A stretch of DNA of 64,000 bases from NCBI GenBank assembly GCA_016721945.1, contig JADKHC010000003.1:1-64000 (forward strand), written 5' to 3'. Of the stretch, positions 34,364-42,734 are shown in pieces; position 1 is the first letter of the stretch, and each line of letters begins with the position of its first letter. The notes beneath the pieces were generated by a model. The model searched no databases and had not been told where the DNA came from. It was given only the letters and a program-made list of their open reading frames with translations. The position numbers and the translations under genes are program-made. This DNA is from Verrucomicrobiota bacterium. Lineage in GTDB: Bacteria; Verrucomicrobiota; Verrucomicrobiia; Opitutales; Opitutaceae.

Positions 34364-37300
34364 ATGGTAGCGCTTTGTGGCATGCTGTTGACCGTTTCTG
34401 CTTGGGCGCTGAATCCCGTCCGAAAGGCGGGTAGTTACACGATCCGCGGTTGGTTTACGGAGCAAGGGCTGCCGTCGAATAAGATTCGCGCTGTCACGCA
34501 AACGCGCGATGGCTATCTCTGGGTCGCGACGGCGCAGGGTCTGGCTCGTTTCGATGGGAGCCGTTTCACCGTTTACAATGGCAGCACAAATCCCGAATTG
34601 AGGGGCGGCGGCTTTTATACGGTGTTGGAGGCTAAAGACGGTACGCTTTGGTTCGGTGGCGACAATGGGCTCTTTCGCTGGCGCAACGGTTTTTTTGACC
34701 GTTTCACGACTGAGGATGGTTTGGGGAACAACTACGTGCGTTCGCTGAATCAGGCACGAGACGGGGCTCTCCTCATTTGCACGCGCACCGGCATATCATT
34801 CATGCGCGAAGGGATAATAGCTACACCAGGCGGAGCCTGGAAGCAGACGACGGGCGTGGTTCGGGCTGTTTTGGAGCATTCTGATGGCAGCACTTGGGTC
34901 AGTGCAAATCGGCTTTGGCGGATCGCCGGTGACAAAGTTGAGGTCATGTCTGACCGGTACGGCCTGCCAGGCGAAAATTTTACCAGCGCGATTGAACGGC
35001 CTGATGGTTCGGTATGGACCAGTTCGAATGCCGGAGTTTTTTGCATCAAACCAGATAGTACGGTTAAAAAATACGGTGTAGCGGAGGGACTGGTTAATAC
35101 CCGTGTTTCAGACATGCGTTTCGATCGCGATGGCGGGTTGTGGATCTGCACCTACAGCGGACTCTTCCGCATGTTCAACGAACAAATCGAGACTGCGTCA
35201 TACCCCGAGCATTTTGGGCAGACTTCGCTTCAGAAAATCTACGAAGATCTTGAAGGAAGTCTCTGGGTTTCGAGTGCGATCGGGTTGTTTCAACTGACTG
35301 ATTCCATCTCATCGAGCATAGGACTTGAGCACGGCTTGGAGCAACTGACCGCGTATTCAATTATTGAATCCAAGGACGATAGCCTTTGGATCGGTCTCTG
35401 GGGTGGCGGGCTTTATCGTTATCAAGCAGGAAAGGCTGTTCATCTGGAGGCACCGGGCGGTAACGATATGGACCAAATTTTGAGCATGGCCGAGCCCTCT
35501 GGCGGTGGACTCTGGGTCGGTGCGATCAACGGGCTCTATCATTACGACGGCAAAGTAATCAAAAATTTCCATCAGCCTGAGCACCAAGCCGACTGGCGAA
35601 AGCGCATGCATGATGAGCCAGGCGTTGCGTTACCCGGACTCGCGCATCCACGGATTAACTCTGTCGTCATGGACGGCCCTGACGCGATGTGGGTTGCGGC
35701 CGAAGGTGCGCTTTACCAATGGAGCCAAGGCGTGTTTCACGCTTACCCATTCCTGCCTGGACTGAGCAGTAATCAGTTCAAGGCGGTCAATCGTGCGCGT
35801 AACGGCGACATCTGGGTCACAGTTCCTCCCGCTGGAGTGGCCTGCTTGCGCGAGGGCAACTGGACCGTTTTTCACTGCGGCCAGGAGATCTCGGATGTCG
35901 CGCCTCGGGCGGTTTACGAAGATACCAAAGGCGTAATTTGGGTCACGACAGAAGGCGGTGGACTCAATCGCTACAAGGATGGCCACTGGCGTGTGTTCTC
36001 AACCCGCGATGGTTTGATCGATGATTTTATCGGCGGCATTTTAGACGATGGACAGGGTTATTACTGGGTAGCCTGTCCGCGAGGATTCATGCGGATTGCG
36101 CATGATGAATTCGACGCCGTGGCGGAGGGGCGCCGCGCCATGCTGGACCCGCGACTCTTTAACCGTTATGATGGACTAAACGCAGTGGAGTGCAACATGC
36201 AGGGTTATCCTAATGCGTGGCGAACGCGCGCTGGCCAGCTGCTGTTCGCCACCGACCGGGGCGTCACCATCATCCATCCCGAGCAAGTGATCATCAACCG
36301 CGAGGTTCCCCCGGTACATATCGAACGAGTGCAGATTAGCGGCAGTGAAGTCTCCATGCGTAGCCGACTCGTGGTGCCTCCAGGCAGTACCGACGTGCAG
36401 ATCCACTACACAGGTATAAACATGTTCTCTTCGGAGAATGTACGCTTTCGGGTGAAACTTTCTCCTCTCGACAAGGACTGGGTGGATGTCGGAGGTCGCC
36501 GCAGTATGCGCTACGACCATCTGCCTCCAGGGCCCTACAGGTTTGAGGTTACTGCGTGCAACAATAATGGCGTCTGGAACGAAACAGGCGCGCGGCTGGA
36601 TTTTGTCGCTGAAGCTTTTTTTTATCAGACGAGCTGGTTTTATTCCCTCTTGGGATTGTTTGTGGTTGGTTCGGGCTTGGCTATCCATCGCCTGCGTGTG
36701 CGGCAGGCCCGCCTGCGCAACGAAGAACTGGAGAATTTGGTCGAAGTGCGTACGCATGAACTGCGTGCTTCCAAGGATGTAGCTGAAACAGCAGCCAGGG
36801 CTAAAAGCGAATTTCTTGCCAATATGAGCCACGAAATCCGCACGCCTATGAACGGCGTCATTGGCATGACCGGCCTCCTGCTCGACACGAAACTTGATCC
36901 CCAGCAGTACGAGTATGCGAACACTGCGCGTAACAGCGCCGATACGCTTTTGACCATCGTCAACGACATCCTTGATTTCTCTAAGATCGAGGCAGGCAAG
37001 CTGACCTTTGAGATGCTCGATTTTGAATTGATAGAAGTGGTGGAGAGCACACGCGACATGCTTGCCGGTCAGGCAGCGCGCAAAGACATAGAACTCGCGA
37101 GCTACATCGCGCCCGATGTGCCGCGACGTCTCCGTGGTGACCCAGGACGGCTGCGTCAAGTGCTGCTCAATCTGATGAACAATGCGCTCAAGTTCACCGA
37201 ACGCGGCGAAGTTGTTGTTCGCGTGACGCGTGAATCCGAAGCGGATAACAAGGCCAGAATTCGCTTTGATGTGATTGATACCGGCATCGGCATTTCACCT

Positions 37301-38398
37301 GATGCACAGGCCCGGCTCTTCCAGCCCTTCACTCAGGCGGATAATTCGACCACGCGTAAATATGGCGGCAGCGGCCTTGGTTTGGCTATCGCCAAGCAAC
37401 TCGTCGACATGATGCGTGGTGAGATCGGCGTGAGCAGCACGTTGGGGAAGGGCACGGCCTTTTGGTTCACTGCTGAGTTTGAGAAACAGGCCGGTCGCTC
37501 CACGCCACCGCGCATGCTAAAACGCAATTTGAGCGAAGTGCGTGTTCTCATTGTCGACGATAACGAAACCAATCGCGTGATCCTAAGTCAGCAGATAGCC
37601 ACCTGGCGCATGCAGTGCGATGCCGTCACCTCGGGCAAAGCGGCGTTGATCGCACTTCGCGATGCCGCTGCCGAGGGCAAGCCCTACGAGATCGCACTCC
37701 TCGACATGCAGATGCCGGAGATGGATGGGCTCATGCTGGCCCGCGCCGTCAAGGCAGACCCGACGATACGGAACGTACACCTGATTATCCTCACCTCGTC
37801 AGGCTACATCCATAAAGGCGAGGAAATCGCAGCAGCAGGTGTCGAGGTGTTTCTCGTGAAACCCGTCAAACAGGCACAACTCCACGGCGCGCTAATGAAT
37901 GTCGTGAACGATGAGCCCGTATCAGATCTTTCGATACCGAAGGCTCCCGGCCGAAAAGAAGATTTGGCGCCTTTGCCAAAGATGCGAATTTTACTAGCCG
38001 AAGACAATCGCGTGAACCAAAAAGTCGCGATCGGGTTGATTCAAAAAATCGGTCTCACTGCCGATGTCGTCGCCAACGGTTACGAGGTTTTGTCTGCGCT
38101 GCAACGCATCCAATACGACGTCGTTTTCATGGATTGCCAAATGCCCGAGATGGATGGCTACGAAGCGACCCAAGCCATCCGGCGCATGGAGAGCGAACCC
38201 AACAAGCCCTGTCCCTGGAAAGTTCCGCTGCATATCGTGGCGATGACGGCCAATGCCATGCAGGGGGATCGCGAAAAATGCCTCGCGGTGGGCATGAACG
38301 ACTACGTAAGCAAGCCGGTGCGCGTTACCGAGTTGTACGCGGCACTGAGTCGCTGGCAGCCTCGCCAAGGCACGCGCCCGTCAATGAAGTCCGACTAG
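34364..38398 (+). CDS. Hybrid sensor histidine kinase, Reg_prop propeller, two receivers
   Basis: About 1344 residues. Start uncertain: ATG 34364 (or GTG 34361) gives a signal-like segment MVALCGMLLTVSAWA, while the open frame runs back to 34175. Periplasmic part: two seven-bladed propellers made of Reg_prop repeats (pattern DGYLWVATAQGLARFDG, DGTLWFGGDNGLF, KGVIWVTTEGGGLNRYKDG), then Y_Y_Y (YRFEVTACNNNGVWNE). One membrane helix (SWFYSLLGLFVVGSGLAIH) follows. Cytoplasmic part: HisKA with FLANMSHEIRTPMNGV (His about 822), HATPase (GGSGLGLAIAKQLVDMM), and two receiver domains (LLDMQMPEMDG about 1113; MDCQMPEMDG about 1255). Unlike Bacteroidota HTCS proteins it has no AraC output domain, so a separate regulator is expected. 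Likely senses a periplasmic oligosaccharide; ligand unknown. Confidence 0.87.
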   Translation: MVALCGMLLTVSAWALNPVRKAGSYTIRGWFTEQGLPSNKIRAVTQTRDGYLWVATAQGLARFDGSRFTVYNGSTNPELRGGGFYTVLEAKDGTLWFGGDNGLFRWRNGFFDRFTTEDGLGNNYVRSLNQARDGALLICTRTGISFMREGIIATPGGAWKQTTGVVRAVLEHSDGSTWVSANRLWRIAGDKVEVMSDRYGLPGENFTSAIERPDGSVWTSSNAGVFCIKPDSTVKKYGVAEGLVNTRVSDMRFDRDGGLWICTYSGLFRMFNEQIETASYPEHFGQTSLQKIYEDLEGSLWVSSAIGLFQLTDSISSSIGLEHGLEQLTAYSIIESKDDSLWIGLWGGGLYRYQAGKAVHLEAPGGNDMDQILSMAEPSGGGLWVGAINGLYHYDGKVIKNFHQPEHQADWRKRMHDEPGVALPGLAHPRINSVVMDGPDAMWVAAEGALYQWSQGVFHAYPFLPGLSSNQFKAVNRARNGDIWVTVPPAGVACLREGNWTVFHCGQEISDVAPRAVYEDTKGVIWVTTEGGGLNRYKDGHWRVFSTRDGLIDDFIGGILDDGQGYYWVACPRGFMRIAHDEFDAVAEGRRAMLDPRLFNRYDGLNAVECNMQGYPNAWRTRAGQLLFATDRGVTIIHPEQVIINREVPPVHIERVQISGSEVSMRSRLVVPPGSTDVQIHYTGINMFSSENVRFRVKLSPLDKDWVDVGGRRSMRYDHLPPGPYRFEVTACNNNGVWNETGARLDFVAEAFFYQTSWFYSLLGLFVVGSGLAIHRLRVRQARLRNEELENLVEVRTHELRASKDVAETAARAKSEFLANMSHEIRTPMNGVIGMTGLLLDTKLDPQQYEYANTARNSADTLLTIVNDILDFSKIEAGKLTFEMLDFELIEVVESTRDMLAGQAARKDIELASYIAPDVPRRLRGDPGRLRQVLLNLMNNALKFTERGEVVVRVTRESEADNKARIRFDVIDTGIGISPDAQARLFQPFTQADNSTTRKYGGSGLGLAIAKQLVDMMRGEIGVSSTLGKGTAFWFTAEFEKQAGRSTPPRMLKRNLSEVRVLIVDDNETNRVILSQQIATWRMQCDAVTSGKAALIALRDAAAEGKPYEIALLDMQMPEMDGLMLARAVKADPTIRNVHLIILTSSGYIHKGEEIAAAGVEVFLVKPVKQAQLHGALMNVVNDEPVSDLSIPKAPGRKEDLAPLPKMRILLAEDNRVNQKVAIGLIQKIGLTADVVANGYEVLSALQRIQYDVVFMDCQMPEMDGYEATQAIRRMESEPNKPCPWKVPLHIVAMTANAMQGDREKCLAVGMNDYVSKPVRVTELYAALSRWQPRQGTRPSMKSD

Positions 38399-38452
38399 GC
38401 GCTGGCGCTTGGTTTTGTTTAAACAAACCTGCGTTGTAGCGATGCTGTAGCG

Positions 38453-38653
38453 GGTGGAGCCCGTTGTCCCTAACGGGCTGGTTATTCCAACGTCCCGAAT
38501 GATCTGGACTGTAGGGCCTGACCTCGCGTCAGGCCGGATTGATCGACAGAAGGCATCGACGCGAGGTCGAGCCCCACAAAAGTCTAATTCCAAAAGGACG
38601 CAGGTATTACAGAGCGATCTCGATCAAGCCCGATAGGGACATCGGGCACCACC
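38453..38653. repeat. Outer repeat, interrupted copy of the 61.2-kb repeat
   Basis: Left part 38453-38481 (GGTGGAGCCCGTTGTCCC...) contains the hairpin AGCCCGTT-GTCCCT-AACGGGCT. Right part 38626-38653 (AAGCCCGATAGGGACATCGG...) carries the partner hairpin AGCCCGAT...ATCGGGCA. The same two parts, in inverted order and orientation and only 22 bases apart, make up the repeat at 61234-61315. Here about 145 bases separate them, and these include a separate REPIN-like element (38510-38578). GTAG stands at 38447-38450. Confidence 0.7.
38510..38578. repeat. REPIN-like element nested in the outer repeat
   Basis: Arms 38510-38530 and 38558-38578 pair at 18 of 21 positions. The left arm reads TGTAG then the perfect hairpin GGCCTGAC-CTCGC-GTCAGGCC (38515-38535). 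The right arm repeats it imperfectly in inverse orientation. GTAG foot, hairpin and inverted pairing match the REPIN pattern of 26997-27079, with a different hairpin sequence. Confidence 0.7.
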
Positions 38654-38711
38654 CCGGAATACTGCTCCACGCTGGAGATCTGCTCGTCACGGCTGAGCGG
38701 ATCGCACAAAC

Positions 38712-39824
38712 TTAGAGCGCCTGTTCGGTAGCCGGGTCAAACAGGTGTGCGTGATCGAGGTCGAACATGACCGCGAGATCCTGACCCAGTTCGAAGCGCT
38801 GGTCGGGCTGGACACGTGCGGTAACGGAATGAGCGCCACTGGAGAGATAGAGAAAGGTTTCGGCGCCCATAGGCTCAGCCACTTCTATGCGCAGATTGGT
38901 CATAGCCGAACCGTGGATGGCGTTGCGGACATTTTCCGGACGAATACCAAGAATCACAGGCTGGTCGATGCGGGCAGAAACTTTGGCCGAAAGTTTTTCG
39001 TTAAGTGGAATCTTTACGGGCTGTCCGCTGCTGTTGTTCTCCACGAATACATAACGCTCGGTCTCGCGCTGGATTTTGCCATGGAGGAAGTTCATGGGAG
39101 GGCTGCCGATGAAACCAGCGACGAAAAGGTTGGCTGGATTGTTGTAGAGTTCCATTGGTTCGGCTACCTGCATGATTCGGCCATCCTTCATCACGCAGAT
39201 GCGGTCGCCCATGGTCATGGCTTCAACCTGATCGTGTGTGACGTAGATCATGGTCGCACCGAGCCGACGATGGAGTTTGGAGATCTCAGCGCGGGTGGAG
39301 ACGCGCATTTTCGCATCGAGATTGGAAAGGGGTTCGTCGAAGAGAAAGACCTTGGGTTTGCGCACGATGGCGCGACCAACTGCGACGCGTTGACGCTGGC
39401 CGCCGGAGAGAGCTTTCGGGCGCCGGTCGAGATAGTTTTCCAAGCCGAGCATGGCGGCGGCCTCGCGCACGCGGGAATCGATTTCTGCTTTCGGTATCTT
39501 GCGCAACTTCAGGCCGAAGGCCATGTTTTCGTAAACGCTCATATGCGGATAGAGCGCGTAGTTTTGGAAAACCATCGCGATGTCGCGATCCTTGGGAAGG
39601 ACGTCGTTGACCACCCGTCCGCCGATTGAGACTTGGCCGCCGGAGATTTCCTCCAGTCCGGCGATCATACGCAGGGTGGTGGATTTACCGCAACCAGATG
39701 GGCCCACCAAAACCATAAACTCGCGTGCTTTGATTTCGAGGTTGATCCCATGCACGACGGTCGTGCCGGGGCCGTTTTTGTCGGCGTAGGATTTGACTAG
39801 GTTTTCGATAACGACCGTGGCCAT
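38712..39824 (-). CDS. Sugar ABC transporter ATPase (MsmK/MalK/UgpC type), stand-alone
   Basis: An ATPase of about 370 residues; ATG 39824 (MATVVIENLVKSYADKNGPG) is chosen over a longer open frame. Walker A GPSGCGKSTT (about 42), Q-loop MVFQNYALYPHMSVYEN, signature LSGGQRQRVAVGRAI (about 140), Walker B VFLFDEPLSNLDAKMR, and H-loop MIYVTHDQVEAMTMGD. The C-terminal regulatory/TOBE domain (ILGIRPENV; SVTARVQPDQRFELG) is that of the MalK/MsmX/UgpC subfamily. No permease or binding protein genes lie nearby. In Firmicutes such orphans serve several sugar permeases, and the same is inferred here. The ABC-type sugar-sensing kinase upstream is a weak hint of a link. Confidence 0.9.
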   Translation of the reverse strand: MATVVIENLVKSYADKNGPGTTVVHGINLEIKAREFMVLVGPSGCGKSTTLRMIAGLEEISGGQVSIGGRVVNDVLPKDRDIAMVFQNYALYPHMSVYENMAFGLKLRKIPKAEIDSRVREAAAMLGLENYLDRRPKALSGGQRQRVAVGRAIVRKPKVFLFDEPLSNLDAKMRVSTRAEISKLHRRLGATMIYVTHDQVEAMTMGDRICVMKDGRIMQVAEPMELYNNPANLFVAGFIGSPPMNFLHGKIQRETERYVFVENNSSGQPVKIPLNEKLSAKVSARIDQPVILGIRPENVRNAIHGSAMTNLRIEVAEPMGAETFLYLSSGAHSVTARVQPDQRFELGQDLAVMFDLDHAHLFDPATEQAL

Positions 39825-39874
39825 GGGGAAAGCGCAGGTCATTTCAAAGCGCAAAAGAACCTGCCTTGGCGACA

Positions 39875-39894
39875 GCAAACGTCGCTCCGTTTGC
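39875..39894. repeat. Short hairpin upstream of the ABC ATPase
   Basis: GCAAACG-TCGCTC-CGTTTGC, a perfect 7-base stem in the gap between the ATPase start and the sensor kinase stop. It could end the upstream kinase transcript or be a small dispersed palindrome; no T-run follows. Confidence 0.4.
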
Positions 39895-39925
39895 GAATCG
39901 CAGCTCTTTTCCGCTGCATCGCGTA

Positions 39926-42580
39926 CTACTCAGCGTTTTTGCGCAGACTGGTGTGCAATGCCTGGGCGAGCGAAACGGTGGTGAAAGGTTTGATCAGGAG
40001 TTTGCTGATGCCCTGTGTCTTGAGTTGTTCTTCAGTGCGGTCGGCGGCAAATCCTGTGGTGAGAATCACCGGCAGGCCTGGACTGATGAGATGTGCCTCG
40101 CGGGCGAGCGTGATTCCATCGGCGCCGGGCATGGTGAGATCGGTTACGAGCAAGGCGAATTCACCGGCGCGCTCCTTGATGTGTTCGAGCGCGGCAAGTG
40201 GCTTATTGAAGGTGGTGACTTGGTATCCGAGGTTAACGAGAATGCGGCGAGCGGCGATGCAGATGGCGGGTTCGTCGTCCACGAAGAGGATGTGCTCGCC
40301 ATTACCTGCGGGAATGCTGGACGTACCGGCATCGCGGTGTGTTCGCGCGATCGAAAGCGCGGGCAGGTAGACATGGAAAATAGTGCCTTCGCCGGGATGG
40401 CTGTAAACAAAGATGCCGCCGTTGCAGGCCTTGATAATGCCATGAACGACGGAGAGCCCCAGACCGGTTCCCTCGCCATTAACCTTGGTGGTAAAGAATG
40501 GTTCGAAAATGTGTTTAATCGTGGCATCATCCATGCCATGGCCCGTGTCGCTAACTGCGAGGCGCACGTACTCGCCTTCGTGCAGGCCGGCGTGCATGAC
40601 GGCGAATTCAGCGTCGGCGTGCAAGGATTCCAGCCTGACTTCGAGCCGTCCGTTGGGTGCATCCTTCATCGCATGGGCGGCATTGGTGCAGAGGTTCATA
40701 ACGACTTGGTGAATCTGGGTGGAGTCGGCCAAAACGAGCGGAAGATCGGAGCTGATGCGCGGTGCGATCTCAATGCTAGCTGGTATAGTGGAGCGCAAAA
40801 ACTTCAGCGCTTCCTTGACGACGTTCTGGAGGAGGATGGGGATTGTTTCGTGTTTCGTTTTTCGACTGAAGGCCAGGATTTGTTGCACGAGTTGAGTGGC
40901 GCGTTCGGTGCCGCGCAAAAGCATCTCCAAATCCTCGAGTGCTTCGGGTTGTTTTTGCAGCTGATCCCGCAGGAGTTCTCCATGGCCGACGATGACTGCG
41001 AGAATGTTATTGAAATCATGCGCGATGCCGCCGGCGAGCTGTCCGATGGATTCCATCTTCTGCGCCTGATAAAGCTGTTCCTCGAGTTTTTGCTGTGCGG
41101 TGACATCGCGCAGAACCATGACGATGCCGTGGTAGACACCAATTTCATCGCGGATGGCAGCCGTGCTATGGATGACAATGCTCTCGGTGCCGCTTCGGCT
41201 TTTGAGTCGTGCGCGTGAAGGCCTGCTGTCTCCCGGGCTTTGCTGCAAACTGAGCAGATTGGGCAAAACCAAAACTTCCCCTGATTCAAAATTCTTGAGC
41301 TGGAGAACATGGCTGAGTGCCTGGCCGCAGGCCTCGATTGCAGTGACGCTAGTGAGTTTTTCAGCCGCAGAATTGATGCGCGTGATCTTGTTTTCCGAAT
41401 CTGTAACGATGACCGCTTCCTCGATGGAGTTGAGCGTATGACGGAGGTTTGCCTCACTTGCGTGCAAGCTGGCACGTGCCTGCCTACGACGCTGAATCAC
41501 AACAACCAACCAGGAGATAGTCACGCCCTGTAGTGCGATGACTACTACGATGGCTATAAATGCGCCGGGATACTGCTCCCATGCCGGTAGTATTCGGTTA
41601 TGGATTTCAGCCTCTGGCGGCAGGCTCTTTTTTTGGAAAGAAAAACGGAGGGTTTCGCGGTAATCGATTTTTAATCGCGTACGACATTTTGTGACGACTG
41701 GGATGCCGTCGACGTTTTCTCCGGCGAGGACGCGTTTGGCGATGTCGCCTATCTCTTGCCCATGTAGACGCCCGTCGAGCAACGCTCCACCGACAATACC
41801 GCGCCCAAAATAAAATTCCCAGACGCCGAAAATAGGGGCGGGGCAAACTGCGCGAGCCTTCTTCGCCGATTGTTCGTACGAGCGCGTGAGCCCTGTCCGG
41901 TCGAGGGTCCACGAAAGCAACAGCACCGCATCGCGTTTGGGATCAAGTCGGGAAAGCCGTTCTTCGGTCTCCGCAAACGAACCATCACCGAGCCAGAGGA
42001 TTTCGTGTGGATCGTTTTTGGCTCGGATCTGGTCGAAGGCTTTTCGGTTGGCCTGACCGGTTTCCGTCAGGTCGTTGACGACCACCCAGCGCTGCGCCTC
42101 GGGCTGCAGTTGCTCCATGAGTTTTATTGTAGAGGCGAGGTCGATCGCTTCGACAACGCCAGTAACTCCAGGCGGTGGATTTCCCTGCCAGAAATTCACC
42201 CCGCCGAAAACGATGGGCGTGTCTGGCAAGAGTTCGGCGCGATGATCTAGCACGAAGCGGTACGCGAAATCGTCCACCGTGATGACTAAAACAGGACGGC
42301 TGATTTTTGCGCGATTCGACAGACTCTCCAACATCCTCTTCTCGCGGCCAGCAGTCGGGTAACGCTTCACATCGAGTTGCGTTATGATGAGGTCAGTTTC
42401 CTCGCCCAGTTTATCGATCAAACCCTGAGTTACTGCGTCTTCCCAGACCATGCCGACGTGGTACGAGAGAACGACTAGAACCTGCGGGCGTGGACTTGCA
42501 CCGTAGCTGTGCGGCAAACCGAATGAGCTCAGACACGCCACCAGCACGAGGACGAAGCGCATGATGCGATACAGTGACAT
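39926..42580 (-). CDS. Hybrid sensor kinase with ABC-binding-protein-like sensor
   Basis: An 884-residue protein. ATG 42580 or 42562 (MRFVLVLVACLSSFG signal). The periplasmic sensor (about 30-320) resembles the ABC_sub_bind/TMP-type periplasmic binding fold: QVLVVLSYHVGMVWEDAVTQGLIDKL, VLVITVDDFAYRFVLDHRAELLPDTPIVFGGVNFW. One membrane helix (about 335-355) is followed by a PAS domain (LRHTLNSIEEAVIVTDSENKI), HisKA with GGIAHDFNNILAVI (His about 515), HATPase (GEGTGLGLSVVHGII), and a receiver (LLVTDLTMPGADG, Asp about 813). This is the NtrB-like hybrid arrangement without an output domain. It sits directly upstream of the sugar ATPase gene. Ligand and target genes are unknown. Confidence 0.85.
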   Translation of the reverse strand: MSLYRIMRFVLVLVACLSSFGLPHSYGASPRPQVLVVLSYHVGMVWEDAVTQGLIDKLGEETDLIITQLDVKRYPTAGREKRMLESLSNRAKISRPVLVITVDDFAYRFVLDHRAELLPDTPIVFGGVNFWQGNPPPGVTGVVEAIDLASTIKLMEQLQPEAQRWVVVNDLTETGQANRKAFDQIRAKNDPHEILWLGDGSFAETEERLSRLDPKRDAVLLLSWTLDRTGLTRSYEQSAKKARAVCPAPIFGVWEFYFGRGIVGGALLDGRLHGQEIGDIAKRVLAGENVDGIPVVTKCRTRLKIDYRETLRFSFQKKSLPPEAEIHNRILPAWEQYPGAFIAIVVVIALQGVTISWLVVVIQRRRQARASLHASEANLRHTLNSIEEAVIVTDSENKITRINSAAEKLTSVTAIEACGQALSHVLQLKNFESGEVLVLPNLLSLQQSPGDSRPSRARLKSRSGTESIVIHSTAAIRDEIGVYHGIVMVLRDVTAQQKLEEQLYQAQKMESIGQLAGGIAHDFNNILAVIVGHGELLRDQLQKQPEALEDLEMLLRGTERATQLVQQILAFSRKTKHETIPILLQNVVKEALKFLRSTIPASIEIAPRISSDLPLVLADSTQIHQVVMNLCTNAAHAMKDAPNGRLEVRLESLHADAEFAVMHAGLHEGEYVRLAVSDTGHGMDDATIKHIFEPFFTTKVNGEGTGLGLSVVHGIIKACNGGIFVYSHPGEGTIFHVYLPALSIARTHRDAGTSSIPAGNGEHILFVDDEPAICIAARRILVNLGYQVTTFNKPLAALEHIKERAGEFALLVTDLTMPGADGITLAREAHLISPGLPVILTTGFAADRTEEQLKTQGISKLLIKPFTTVSLAQALHTSLRKNAE

Positions 42581-42734
42581 AAAGTGGACCTGTTGGTTTG
42601 GGGTAGAAACTTACCGGACAACTCTCGATGCAAAGTCGATATTGATCAAAGAACATAAACTTAGCAAAGCCGCAAGGGGCCATGCCCAACATTTCCACCG
42701 AACTATAAGCTGCCTGAGCCTTCGCTCACGAAAC

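Larger units (their letters stand above)
38399..38711. other. Intergenic region of nested repeats
   Basis: About 310 bases between convergent genes. It holds a TTGTTTAAACAA palindrome just after the kinase stop (about 38415-38427) and the nested repeat structure at 38453-38653 described separately. No gene seen. Confidence 0.6.
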
